Assembly: GCF_012843265.1 (NCBI RefSeq)
Contig: NZ_JABAIT010000002.1
Span: 124,001 to 188,000 of the forward strand
Length of the DNA stretch: 64,000 bases
Source of the DNA: Bacillus sp. DNRA2
GTDB taxonomy: Bacteria; Bacillota; Bacilli; Bacillales; Cytobacillaceae
Direction: 5' to 3'
Numbering within the stretch: position 1 is the stretch's first letter; each line of letters begins with the position of its first letter. Below the pieces are notes generated by a model that saw only the letters and a list, made by a program, of their open reading frames with translations, ran no database searches and was not told the origin of the DNA. A program made the translations under genes and the position numbers. Below are positions 33,372 to 42,137 of this stretch, in pieces.

Positions 33372-34556
33372 TTATCGATTCGGAAATTCGAATACTCCCG
33401 CTGCTCCCATTCCGCCACCGATACACATCGACACCACGCCGTATTTACTCTGACGCCTGCGTGCTTCGTGCATGAGTGAGACGGTAAGTTTTGCACCAGT
33501 ACAGCCTAATGGATGCCCTAAAGCAATCGCTCCTCCATTCACGTTTACCTTTTCCTCAGCCAATTCCAAATAATCGATAACATATTTGCACTGGGAGGCA
33601 AACGCTTCATTTATTTCAAATAAATCAACCTGTTCCTTAGTGATTCCAGCCATTTGCAACGCTTTTGGAATGGCTACAACAGGACCGATTCCCATCACAT
33701 CGGGTTCAACACCCCCGACTGCAAACGAGCGGAATATCGCCAGTGGTGTGAGTCCCAATGACTCGGCCTTTTCCCTAGACATGACCACTACCGCTGCTGC
33801 TCCATCACTTGTTTGCGAGGAATTTCCTGCCGTCACACTGCCCTGAACATGAAACGCCGGCTTTAATTTCGCAAGCGACTCAAGATTTGTCCCTGGGCGA
33901 ACCCCTTCATCTGTATCAAAAATAATGCTTTCTTCAACGATTTGACCTTCCGCATTCGGATAACGATTGGTCACTTCGACCGGGAAGATCTCCTCCTTAA
34001 ACCTACCCTCAGCAATGGCACGTGCAGCCTTTTCGTGACTTTTTACAGCAAAACGGTCCTGCTCCTCGCGTGACACCCCGAAACGTTGTGCGACCTGCTC
34101 CGCTGTATGACCCATTGAGCAGTAGATTTCAGGTGCATGCTCCACCAGATAAGGATTCGGTAATGGTTTATAGCCTGACATTGGTACATGGCTCATGCTT
34201 TCGACACCGCCAGCTACAATGCAATCTGCAAATCCAGCCATAATTCTCTCCGCTGCAATCGCAATCGCTTGTAAGCCGGAGGAACAAAATCGATTAATCA
34301 CATAACCAGGTACAGACGATGGTAGACCCGCACGTAAGGCAACAATCCTCCCTAAATTTAACCCCTGCTCTCCTTCCGGCATCGCACAGCCAATAATGAC
34401 ATCTTCTACCTCTTCGGGATTCAGTCCAGCTGCTCTGTTGATGCTCTCTTTTACAACAATTCCACCTAAATCTTCTGGTCTCACAAACCGCAGCGTCCCC
34501 TTCCCTGACTTTCCAACTGCTGTTCTTACTCCTGCGACGATTACTGCTTCTCTCAA
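33372..34556 (-). CDS. fadA: acetyl-CoA acyltransferase (3-ketoacyl-CoA thiolase) FadA
   Basis: A 394-residue thiolase completing each beta-oxidation round by cleaving 3-ketoacyl-CoA with CoA. The nucleophilic cysteine is in [15 protein letters not shown] (about residue 91), with the His of NEAFASQ context and the [11 protein letters not shown] motif (His and Cys) near the C-terminus, followed by [14 protein letters not shown]. Length equals that of B. subtilis FadA (YusK). Starts at TTG after AGGAGG. It follows fadN by 76 bases and precedes fadE by 61, so one transcript is likely. Confidence 0.93.
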   Translation of the reverse strand: MREAVIVAGVRTAVGKSGKGTLRFVRPEDLGGIVVKESINRAAGLNPEEVEDVIIGCAMPEGEQGLNLGRIVALRAGLPSSVPGYVINRFCSSGLQAIAIAAERIMAGFADCIVAGGVESMSHVPMSGYKPLPNPYLVEHAPEIYCSMGHTAEQVAQRFGVSREEQDRFAVKSHEKAARAIAEGRFKEEIFPVEVTNRYPNAEGQIVEESIIFDTDEGVRPGTNLESLAKLKPAFHVQGSVTAGNSSQTSDGAAAVVVMSREKAESLGLTPLAIFRSFAVGGVEPDVMGIGPVVAIPKALQMAGITKEQVDLFEINEAFASQCKYVIDYLELAEEKVNVNGGAIALGHPLGCTGAKLTVSLMHEARRRQSKYGVVSMCIGGGMGAAGVFEFPNR

Positions 34557-34632
34557 ATGATTTACCTCCTTTTACGAGCTGTTTGGTGGCTTTTTAGAGT
34601 CACTCTCAATTTCTATTAAAATTTGACTAGAT

Positions 34633-37032
34633 CTAGTTCCTTAACGGCTTGCCCTTTAGCAACATGTGCTGTATTCTTTGTTGCGTTTTAATTTCACCGC
34701 ACAAGCTGATAAACGCTTCTCGCTCTAAATCAAGCAAATATTGTTCAGTCACATAAGAATTGGCTGCAATATCTCCACCTGCGAGAACGTGTGCCAGTTT
34801 TTTCGCAATCTTTTCATCATGCTCGCTGATATAACCGCTGCACTTCATTTGGTAGATGCCAAGCTTCATTACTGCCTCACCAGGTGCTCCAACCACGCGA
34901 ATCTTCTTTGGCTGCCTTGGCTTAAATCCGCTTGCACTTAGCGCTAGCACATTCTGTTTCGCATCATATAATAGATGTTCTTTGTTGACCGATGTCCGAT
35001 CTTTGTATGTTAAAATCCCTAATGATTTGGCATCCTTAGCGCTCGTTGATACTTTTGCCATTCCTATTGCCTCAAAAGTTCGGTTCACAAATGGTTGCAA
35101 ATCCACGACTCCATCCACATCGACGGATTCAATATTTCGAAGCAGTAATTCTTTATTACCGCCACCACCTGGAATTAAGCCGACACCCACTTCAACAAGC
35201 CCCATATAAGTTTCGGCTGCTGCTTGGATGCTTGCGGTTGGCAAGCATATTTCCGTTCCCCCACCAAGCGTCATCGCAAATGGCGCGGCAACGACAGGCT
35301 TTTCAAAATACTTGACTGCCATCGTCATATCTTGGAACGCTTTGACAATTTGTTCAATTTCAAACCAGTTTTCATCCTGTGCTTCCATTAGGAGCATCAT
35401 CAGATTTGCTCCGACACAGAAGTTCTTACCTTGGTTACCAATGACAAGTCCACGATAATTTTTTGACACTTCATCCAGGGAGCGATTCACCATCTGGATA
35501 ATGTCTGCTCCAATCGCATTATTAGGTGAATGAAATTCTAGGCAGGCCACGTCATCACCGATATCGATTAGAGAGGCACCGCTGTTTTTGAAAATGATGT
35601 TGTTTTGTTCTTTTAACTTTGCTAAATGAATAATTTTTTCAGATTCTTGAATTGAGGACATATCACCACTTAAGGTAATGTAGAAGGTTTGCTGTTTTTC
35701 TTTTGTATAAAATGAAGCTTGTCCAGATTCGAGCATTGCGTCAACCCATGTCGGAATGACTTCGCCTTCTTGCTTCATTCTTGCAACTGACTCTCGAACA
35801 CCTAGCGCATCCCATAACTCAAACGGACCCAATTCCCAGTTGAAGCCCCATTTCATCGCTTGGTCAATAGCGACAAGATCATCAGCAATTTCCGGTATTT
35901 TGTTTGCAGAATAAAGCAGAACTCTCTTCGTAATTGCCCAGGCAAATTCTCCGGCAACATCCTTGGTAAATAGCAGGGTGCGAATTTTCTCTGGTAATTT
36001 TTTCATACTCTTCGCCTGCTCTAGCGAAGGAAATGATGGTTTCAATTTTGAGCGATATTGTAGTTCGTTGTAATCAAGGACCTGAATGTCAGTGCCCTTT
36101 TCATTCCTTATTTTTTGATAAAATCCACGGCGCGTTTTATCTCCTAACATTCGCGCTTTAACCATTTGCTGCAGAAAGTCTGGAACCTGAAAGACTGCTT
36201 TCTCCGCTTCATCTGCAACATTTTCGTAAACATTATTCGCGACACTAACAAATGTATCTAACCCGACCATATCCAACGTCCGGAACGTGGCGCTTTTTGG
36301 ACGACCGAGCACGGTGCCAGTGAGTTCATCAACTTGCTCCACTGTGAGTTCACGCTTCAACATTTCCTCGATGGTGACCATTAAGCCGTAAGTCCCTATC
36401 CGATTGGCGATAAAGTTCGGGGTGTCCTTTGCTATCACAACGCCTCTACCTAACTTCGTTTCACTAAATTCTTTCATAAAGGATATAATCTGTGGCTCTG
36501 TGTCTGGATGTGGAATGATTTCGAGTAGTTTCATGTACCTGGGTGGATTGAAAAAGTGTGTCCCTAGAAAACATTTCCGAAACGGCTCTTGGCACTGCTC
36601 CACCATTGCTTCAATTGAAACACCTGAAGTGTTTGAACTAACAATCGTTCCCGGATTCCAATACTGCTCGATTTTACGAAAAAGTTCCTGTTTCGCTTGA
36701 AGATTTTCGACGATGACCTCAATGATCCAATCCGCATCAGAAATCTGGCTCAGATGATCGTCAATATTTCCAACACTGATTAAATCGATATCTTCCCGAC
36801 TATAAAGCGGGCTTGGCTTAGCCTTCAGCATGCTCTCCTTTGCTGTTCGTGCAAATTTATTGCGAAAAGATAGGCTGTCCTCTGTCAAACCTTTCTTACG
36901 GTCGTCTTCAGTTAAGACGTGCGGAACGATATCTAACAGCAGCGTTTTAATTCCGACATTGGCCAGGTGCGCTGCAATGCCAGAACCCATGACGCCAGAA
37001 CCAATAACAACGGCTTTACGAATGTTGGTCAT
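34633..37032 (-). CDS. fadN: 3-hydroxyacyl-CoA dehydrogenase / enoyl-CoA hydratase FadN
   Basis: A 799-residue bifunctional enzyme. The N-terminal half is an NAD-binding hydroxyacyl-CoA dehydrogenase (AVVIGSGVMGSGIAAHLAN at the start, the catalytic GTHFFNPPRYMKLLEII and the helical C-terminal domain after TPNFIANRIG). The second part (about residues 490-690) is an enoyl-CoA hydratase domain with NAIGADII, GNQGKNFCVGANL and GLVEVGVGLIPGGGG. This order, dehydrogenase then hydratase, is that of B. subtilis FadN (YusL, 789 residues) and opposite to E. coli FadB. First gene of the fad operon; ATG at 37032 after TGGAGG. A cre-like site lies 70 bases upstream. Confidence 0.93.
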   Translation of the reverse strand: MTNIRKAVVIGSGVMGSGIAAHLANVGIKTLLLDIVPHVLTEDDRKKGLTEDSLSFRNKFARTAKESMLKAKPSPLYSREDIDLISVGNIDDHLSQISDADWIIEVIVENLQAKQELFRKIEQYWNPGTIVSSNTSGVSIEAMVEQCQEPFRKCFLGTHFFNPPRYMKLLEIIPHPDTEPQIISFMKEFSETKLGRGVVIAKDTPNFIANRIGTYGLMVTIEEMLKRELTVEQVDELTGTVLGRPKSATFRTLDMVGLDTFVSVANNVYENVADEAEKAVFQVPDFLQQMVKARMLGDKTRRGFYQKIRNEKGTDIQVLDYNELQYRSKLKPSFPSLEQAKSMKKLPEKIRTLLFTKDVAGEFAWAITKRVLLYSANKIPEIADDLVAIDQAMKWGFNWELGPFELWDALGVRESVARMKQEGEVIPTWVDAMLESGQASFYTKEKQQTFYITLSGDMSSIQESEKIIHLAKLKEQNNIIFKNSGASLIDIGDDVACLEFHSPNNAIGADIIQMVNRSLDEVSKNYRGLVIGNQGKNFCVGANLMMLLMEAQDENWFEIEQIVKAFQDMTMAVKYFEKPVVAAPFAMTLGGGTEICLPTASIQAAAETYMGLVEVGVGLIPGGGGNKELLLRNIESVDVDGVVDLQPFVNRTFEAIGMAKVSTSAKDAKSLGILTYKDRTSVNKEHLLYDAKQNVLALSASGFKPRQPKKIRVVGAPGEAVMKLGIYQMKCSGYISEHDEKIAKKLAHVLAGGDIAANSYVTEQYLLDLEREAFISLCGEIKTQQRIQHMLLKGKPLRN

Positions 37033-37101
37033 GATAATCCTCCAATTCACTATATTTTCAATTGACTTAATTTTAAAATCAGGCAGTTATCGCAGTTTTT
37101 T

Positions 37102-37115
37102 TGGATGCGCTTTCA
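37102..37115 (-). promoter_or_regulatory. cre-like site (CcpA) in the fadN leader
   Basis: TGAAAGCGCATCCA on the minus strand fits the catabolite-responsive element TGWAARCGYTWNCW at all but one position. CcpA binding here would repress beta-oxidation when sugars are present, in line with what is known for fad genes in B. subtilis. Confidence 0.55.
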
Positions 37116-37234
37116 TTACCTCCTTTAATATTTATTTGAATTTTCTAAATTAATTGTACAATTCACTTTTTTTAAAGTAAAATTAATAAAAATAATAATT
37201 CCTTTAGCCAAACTAATATAAAGGGGAGATTTTT

Positions 37235-38131
37235 ATCAACCTTGAACAATTGGAATATATCGTTGCAGTAGCAAAAACAGGTTCTCTTTCAACGGCGTCA
37301 CAGCAGCTTCATGTTACCCAATCAGCTATCAGTCAATCGATTACCAATTTTGAAACAGAATTAGGGGTAAAAATTTTCCGGCGTTCTCGACTCGGCGCAG
37401 AGCCAACGGCTGAAGGAAAACCTATTATCCGTAAGGCATATGAGGTGTTAAGTAAAATAGGGGAACTGAAAGAAGAAGCAGAAGTCCATTCTAATTTTAT
37501 AAGTGGCGAATTGCGAGTAGCAACGGTTCCTGGCACGATGACCTTCTTAGTAAAAGCATTATCTACTTTTAAAATAAGCTATCCAAATGTACGCGTTGAA
37601 ATGACCGAAAAAAGCTCAAGAGAAATTATCGAGGAAATCAAGCAAAATAAACTGGACATTGGTGTAATTAGTATAAAAGAGGACAAGCTCAATGCCGTGA
37701 CAGTCGATATTGAGGTTTTAATGAAAGGGAAAATGATCGTTGCTGTAAGTAGGCATTCACCACTTGCACTTTATGAATCACTGTCAGAACAGGAATTGCA
37801 CCATCATGCTTTTGTGTTATATCAAGAGGACTCAGTGCGATGGTTCATTGATGACCTTACTTCCAAATACGGTCCGGTAGATATATTGTTTTGGACAAAT
37901 AATCTTGATGCGATTAGAAGCGCTGTTCGGGAAGGTTTAGCGATTACAGTCGGCTCTGAATTCATTATCAAAAACGACCCTTATATCCTTCAGGGCGAAG
38001 GTGTTCCAATTGAAATTACTGGTTATGACAATACAAATTGCCTCGGTTTAGTTCGTTCTGAGAAAAAACAACTATCGCTGATCACAAAAAATTTTGTTAG
38101 AGAGCTTAAGTCTGAGCTGTTTAGAAGTTAG
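37235..38131 (+). CDS. LysR family transcriptional regulator
   Basis: About 298 residues. The N-terminal winged helix is typical: NLEQLEYIVAVAKTGSLSTAS, the recognition helix SQQLHVTQSAISQSI and LGVKIFRRSRLGAEPTAEG; the rest is the type 2 periplasmic-binding fold for the inducer. The start is odd. GGGGAG (37223-37228) points to an ATC codon at 37235, which restores the usual M-NLEQLEYIV family beginning; no ATG, GTG or TTG lies there and the frame is closed upstream by TAA at 37214. The only canonical alternative is TTG at 37250, which removes five residues and is 21 bases from the binding site. It is divergent from fadN and may regulate it. Confidence 0.8.
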   Translation: MNLEQLEYIVAVAKTGSLSTASQQLHVTQSAISQSITNFETELGVKIFRRSRLGAEPTAEGKPIIRKAYEVLSKIGELKEEAEVHSNFISGELRVATVPGTMTFLVKALSTFKISYPNVRVEMTEKSSREIIEEIKQNKLDIGVISIKEDKLNAVTVDIEVLMKGKMIVAVSRHSPLALYESLSEQELHHHAFVLYQEDSVRWFIDDLTSKYGPVDILFWTNNLDAIRSAVREGLAITVGSEFIIKNDPYILQGEGVPIEITGYDNTNCLGLVRSEKKQLSLITKNFVRELKSELFRS

Positions 38132-38173
38132 TAAAGGAACAAATACTAACAAAAACATGACGGAGTGTTATTG

Positions 38174-39037
38174 ATGCGATCCAAAAAATCACGAAATAAA
38201 TACCCTTATATTATTTTAGGCGTCATCCAATTCGTTCTATTAGTTCTCTCATTTTATAAAAGTACCGATAGAAAAAAGCATTTAGTCCTCTTCTTTAATT
38301 ATGTAGGGATTGCATATATTTTCGAATACTTTGTCGTGCCTCTTTTCAATGGCTATGTTTATAAACCAAAATTCTTTAAGGATAAAATGGTAGATAGTAT
38401 ATTTGGTGCAGTCTGGTCCCAAGCTTTTTATGTTCCTGTCGCTGCTTTATTTATTACTGTTTTTGGCTTAAGCTGGAAGATTAAATTGTTATTTAGCACC
38501 TATTTCATATTGATTGAGCGATTATTTATTTATTTAGGTGTCTATAAAAATAACTGGTGGAAAACAGTATATACATTTGTGTTTACATTTATCTCCTTTT
38601 TAATTAATGATATATGGGACAAACAACTTGAAAAAAGGAACAAGTTTTTTTTATTTTTATCACATTTCAATATCATTCAGATGACAGGGAATAACCTCGC
38701 CTATGTCCTTGCCCTGATGAAAAAAATACGTTATGGTTTACCTCCGATCTTGAGTTGGAAAGAGCATTTTAAACTCTCACCTTTTTGGGTGTATATTGTT
38801 TCAACTTTTACAGCATGGTGGATGAAGGATGCCGGAATCCTCCCTAAACTTAAATCTTTACTTGTCATGATGATGACCGACCTCGTTTTCATAAAAAGCA
38901 AATTGTTAAAAGTAAAGCAATTTCGATATTTGCTTGTCATGTATTTCATTATCATACAATCAGCTAGTTTTTCTCGGAAATTAGTTTACGATCGAATTCG
39001 TAAAGACGACAAAAGTCTCACCCCTAAAACAAACTAG
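38174..39037 (+). CDS. multi-pass membrane protein (CBO0543-like)
   Basis: A 287-residue membrane protein with about five hydrophobic helices in the first 150 residues, the characteristic IERLFIYLGVYKNNWWKTVYT segment, and a less hydrophobic second half with basic stretches. The WWK segment and helix order resemble the Firmicute family called CBO0543, whose function is unknown; a shorter protein with a related WWKF segment is encoded at 57226-57693. The ATG at 38174 lies eight bases after ACGGAG. It follows the LysR gene by about 40 bases on the same strand and may share its transcript. Not a permease of any family I know. Confidence 0.55.
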   Translation: MRSKKSRNKYPYIILGVIQFVLLVLSFYKSTDRKKHLVLFFNYVGIAYIFEYFVVPLFNGYVYKPKFFKDKMVDSIFGAVWSQAFYVPVAALFITVFGLSWKIKLLFSTYFILIERLFIYLGVYKNNWWKTVYTFVFTFISFLINDIWDKQLEKRNKFFLFLSHFNIIQMTGNNLAYVLALMKKIRYGLPPILSWKEHFKLSPFWVYIVSTFTAWWMKDAGILPKLKSLLVMMMTDLVFIKSKLLKVKQFRYLLVMYFIIIQSASFSRKLVYDRIRKDDKSLTPKTN

Positions 39038-39048
39038 GGCTGAGACTT
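39013..39048. terminator. terminator between the membrane protein gene and hmp
   Basis: AAGTCTCACCCCTA and TAGGGCTGAGACTT arms; the plus-strand stop codon lies inside the hairpin. It serves the two convergent genes. Confidence 0.7.
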
Positions 39049-39070
39049 CATCCATTCAAAATATGAAAGC

Positions 39071-40312
39071 TTATACTCTAACTGCTTCAATTTTCGCTTG
39101 TTCTTCTAAATCACCCTTCGGTCCAAAGAACTCGAAGTGAATGTGGTCATCGCTTGCACCTAACGCCTTCAAGGATTGATTGATGGCTTTCATAAACGGT
39201 AATGGTCCGCAAAAATAAAATTCTGCTTCTTTTACTGCCAGATTTTTCTCAAGCCAAGCTTGTGTAACATAGCCTTCAACATCAAAGCGATTGTTACTGC
39301 GGTCGTCATCCGTTGGTGCAGCATAAAATACGAACGATTTCAGGTTTTCGTGTACTGACAATGCTTCCACTTCTTCTCTCAGTGCATGGACATTTCCATT
39401 TTCACAAGCATGGATGAACGTAACACGTCGGTCTGGCTGAGTGGAAACAACTGTTTTTAACATACTCATCATCGGAGTTAAACCAACCCCACCGCTTAAC
39501 AGCACAATCGGAGTATTACGAATTGTATCAAGTACGAAATCACCTGCTGGTGCGCTAATCTTTAACACATCCCCTGCTTTTACCTGATCATGAAGGTAGT
39601 TTGATACTTTTCCATCAGGGTTGACAGTCCCACCTTCACGCTTGACGCTGATGCGGTAATAATCTTGCCCTGAGGCATCGGATAAACTATATTGACGGAT
39701 ATGCGTATACTCTTCGCCTTCCATTTCCATTTTCACACTAATGTATTGACCAGGTAAAAATGAAGCAATCTCTTTGCCGTCGACAGGTTTTAAATAAAAC
39801 GAAGTAATAACGTCACTTTCTTTCACTTTCTTATCAACTACAAACTCACGGAAACCGTCCCAGCCGCCGACCCCGCTTGCAGCTGCTTCGTACATCTCGG
39901 CTTCTACACCAATAAACGCATCGGCAATGACACCATAGGCTTGTCCCCACGCATCGATGATTTCATCGGTTGCTGCTTCTCCTAAAACATCCTTAATCGC
40001 AAGCAATAGATGCTCTCCGACAATTGGGTAATGTTCTGGTTTAATTCCAAGACTTCTATGTTTATGACCAATTTGCTTTACGGCTGGAATGATCGCTTCT
40101 AAGTTATCAATATATACCGCAGCAGCGTAAACGGCACTCGCTAGGGCCTTTTGCTGCCTACCTTGTTTTTGATTTGCATGATTAAAAATATTTAATAGTT
40201 CAGGATGATTGCCAAACAATAATTGATAGAAACGTGTTGTGATCGCCTCACCATGCTGTTCTAAAACTGGTACTGTTGATTTAATAATGCTAATTGTCTG
40301 TTGATTCAACAA
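39071..40312 (-). CDS. hmp: flavohaemoglobin, nitric oxide dioxygenase
   Basis: A 413-residue cytoplasmic enzyme that oxidises NO to nitrate with O2 and NAD(P)H. The globin domain (1-138) has every expected residue: Tyr29 (B10), Gln53 (E7), proximal His85 (F8), Tyr95 and Glu137. The reductase part follows: FAD-binding RQYSLS (about 206), a ferredoxin-reductase NAD domain with LLSGGVGLTPMMSM, and the C-terminal EFYFCGPLPFM and HFEFFGP motifs. Translation begins at TTG after AAGGGGTG. The promoter carries a CRP/FNR-type site and a dyad over the start point (see 40334-40396), so control by oxygen and NO is likely. Confidence 0.95.
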   Translation of the reverse strand: MLNQQTISIIKSTVPVLEQHGEAITTRFYQLLFGNHPELLNIFNHANQKQGRQQKALASAVYAAAVYIDNLEAIIPAVKQIGHKHRSLGIKPEHYPIVGEHLLLAIKDVLGEAATDEIIDAWGQAYGVIADAFIGVEAEMYEAAASGVGGWDGFREFVVDKKVKESDVITSFYLKPVDGKEIASFLPGQYISVKMEMEGEEYTHIRQYSLSDASGQDYYRISVKREGGTVNPDGKVSNYLHDQVKAGDVLKISAPAGDFVLDTIRNTPIVLLSGGVGLTPMMSMLKTVVSTQPDRRVTFIHACENGNVHALREEVEALSVHENLKSFVFYAAPTDDDRSNNRFDVEGYVTQAWLEKNLAVKEAEFYFCGPLPFMKAINQSLKALGASDDHIHFEFFGPKGDLEEQAKIEAVRV

Positions 40313-40333
40313 ATTATAACACCCCTTATGTAA

Positions 40334-40396
40334 TAATCATTATTTCGATAGTGATTATATGATAAAAATAACAACAGATTAGTGATATAAATCACA
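40334..40396 (-). promoter_or_regulatory. hmp promoter with CRP/FNR-type site and repressor-like dyad
   Basis: TGTGATTTATATCACT (minus strand, 40396 to 40381) matches the FNR/CRP consensus TGTGA-N6-TCACA at nine of ten positions. Its centre is 29.5 bases before the TATAAT element (40359 to 40354), giving exactly -41.5, the class II activator position. A dyad with TAATCATTAT and ATAGTGATTA arms (40334-40357) covers the -10 box and start point, where a repressor would act (NsrR-like by function, although the sequence is not the B. subtilis NsrR box). Confidence 0.6.
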
Positions 40397-40431
40397 CCTT
40401 CTTCCAAAATAATAATAATAAAGCAATGAAA

Positions 40432-40472
40432 AAAGCAGGGTTCATCACTATACTCGTGATGAGCCCTGCTTT
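40432..40472. terminator. orphan bidirectional terminator
   Basis: AAAGCAGGGTTCATCAC and GTGATGAGCCCTGCTTT arms with T runs on both strands. It stands between the divergent hmp and LCP genes where no annotated transcript should end. Confidence 0.7.
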
Positions 40473-40733
40473 TTTTGCTGCCCCTGCCAAGGAATTACAT
40501 TATAACATATTTTAGTGCTTCTTTAAGAATTCCCCCTATGAAACTCCCGAACTATTAAACTTCCTGCTTAATAAATCAAACAAATTTTCAACAATTTTAC
40601 GCTAAAATCTTGGCCACGTTCTTCCACTTATACATTTGTGCTTGATAAAGGTTGCTTACAGTATTATAATTTTATTGTTTTTGTAGCAAAAAAAGGCAAT
40701 ATTCGACCCTAAAATGTGAAGGGATTTGTGTGA

Positions 40734-42071
40734 ATGAGAAGTAGAGTAAAATCAACTAAAAAACGGAAATGGATTCGATATTCTTTAAGTATCTTGGGAG
40801 TTATAATAATAGGTTTATCTGCGTATCTATATAACGTATATTCTAATATTGCTAGTGCAGTTGACACTATGAATAAGCCAATTAATCGGAAGGTTTCTGA
40901 CAAGCGTGAAGATGAAATAAAGTTTAATCGAAAAGATCCAATTTCCATTTTATTAGTTGGAGTGGACGAACGTGATGGTGATTCAGGTCGTACTGACTCC
41001 ATGCTGGTATTAACCTTAAATCCTAAATTAAAAACCAGTAAACTAATTAGTATTGCACGGGATACTCGCGCTGAGCTAATTGATGAAGATGGAAAAACTT
41101 ATTCTTACGATAAAATGAATCATTCATACGCCTTTGGTGGCATTGAAATGACGATTAATTCAATCGAGAACTTCTTAAATATTCCAATTGATTATTATGT
41201 TGAAGTCAACATGGAAGGTTTTAGAGATATTGTTGATGCCGTTGGTGGAATTGATGTTAACAATAAATACGAATTTGATTTAGATGGAGTACATCTTACA
41301 GAAGGTGAACAACATTTAGATGGCAATGAAGCACTTATGTATTCTCGGATGCGTAAACAAGACCCTCGTGGTGACTTTGGTCGCCAAGAACGGCAACGAG
41401 AGGTTATTTCCAAGGTTATTGAAAAGGGAACATCACTCAAAGCTTTAACAAAATACAATGACATTCTTAAAGCATTAGAAAATAATATCAAAACAAACCT
41501 AACCCTTGACGACATGCTTGGTATCCAAAAAATCTACAAACCAGCAGCTGAAACAATCGAAAAAATCGAGATTAAAGGTACAGGTGGTCTCTTCTTTACC
41601 GGAAAACAAAATGTATATTACTACATCGTCGAAGACGAAACAAGACAAGAACTATCTGATTTATTGCGTGAACACCTAGGGCTTTCTTTAACAAAAATTA
41701 AGCCAAATACGTCTAAAAACAAGGTTGAAAGCAAGACCACAACACAAACAAATACGGAAACCAATACACAAGAAACCAAAGAAACGACTACCACCCAGCC
41801 AAAGACCCAAAATTCAACAGGTCAAAGTAGCAGTGGTACGAGCAATCAGCCACCACAGGGACAAACTGGTACTGGTACTGATACTGGTGGTGGCACTGGC
41901 ACTGGTGGTGGCACTGGTACTGGCGGTGGCACCGGTACTGGTGGTGGCACTGGTACTGGCGGTGGTACTGATACTGGCGGTGGTACTGATACTGGCGGTG
42001 GTGCTGATACTGGCACTGGCACTGATTCAACCGGTAGTGAACAACCTACACCAAATCCAAGCGGAAATTAA
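40734..42071 (+). CDS. LytR-CpsA-Psr (LCP) family protein with Gly/Thr tail
   Basis: A 445-residue membrane-anchored enzyme. Residues 1-12 are basic, one helix follows (about 14-35), and the LCP domain (about 60-300) shows the pyrophosphate-binding residues in GVDERDGDSGRTDSMLV, the SIARDTRAEL motif, and the MYSRMRKQDPRGDFGRQERQR block. LCP proteins attach teichoic acids or capsule to peptidoglycan. After residue 330 comes an unstructured Thr/Gln/Ser tail ending in about 55 residues of GGGTGT-type repeats encoded by an 18-bp tandem repeat (about 41887-42013). Most LCP proteins lack such a tail. Start ATG with AAGGG upstream at slightly long spacing. Confidence 0.85.
   Translation: MRSRVKSTKKRKWIRYSLSILGVIIIGLSAYLYNVYSNIASAVDTMNKPINRKVSDKREDEIKFNRKDPISILLVGVDERDGDSGRTDSMLVLTLNPKLKTSKLISIARDTRAELIDEDGKTYSYDKMNHSYAFGGIEMTINSIENFLNIPIDYYVEVNMEGFRDIVDAVGGIDVNNKYEFDLDGVHLTEGEQHLDGNEALMYSRMRKQDPRGDFGRQERQREVISKVIEKGTSLKALTKYNDILKALENNIKTNLTLDDMLGIQKIYKPAAETIEKIEIKGTGGLFFTGKQNVYYYIVEDETRQELSDLLREHLGLSLTKIKPNTSKNKVESKTTTQTNTETNTQETKETTTTQPKTQNSTGQSSSGTSNQPPQGQTGTGTDTGGGTGTGGGTGTGGGTGTGGGTGTGGGTDTGGGTDTGGGADTGTGTDSTGSEQPTPNPSGN
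41887..42013 (+). repeat. 18-bp in-frame tandem repeat in the LCP gene
   Basis: Units near GGTGGCACTGGTACTGGC, seven or so copies with third-base changes and some ACT-GAT variants, encode GGGTGT and GGGTDT blocks. Repeat length is a multiple of three, so copy-number change would keep the frame. Confidence 0.75.
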
Positions 42072-42097
42072 GGCAATCGAATGACTAACAATCAAAA

Positions 42098-42134
42098 AAC
42101 TCAATTCCTCCCCGTCATAGGAGAAATTGAGTTT
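42098..42134. terminator. bidirectional terminator between the LCP gene and ger operon
   Basis: AAACTCAATTCCTCC and GGAGAAATTGAGTTT arms around CCGTCATA, T runs on both sides; convergent genes end at 42071 and 42138. Confidence 0.85.
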
Positions 42135-42137
42135 TTT

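Noticed and set aside
41725-42084. Alternative-frame readings across the 3' end of the LCP gene on both strands
   Set aside because: They are open only because the 18-bp repeat lacks stops in several frames; no binding sites and absurd composition.
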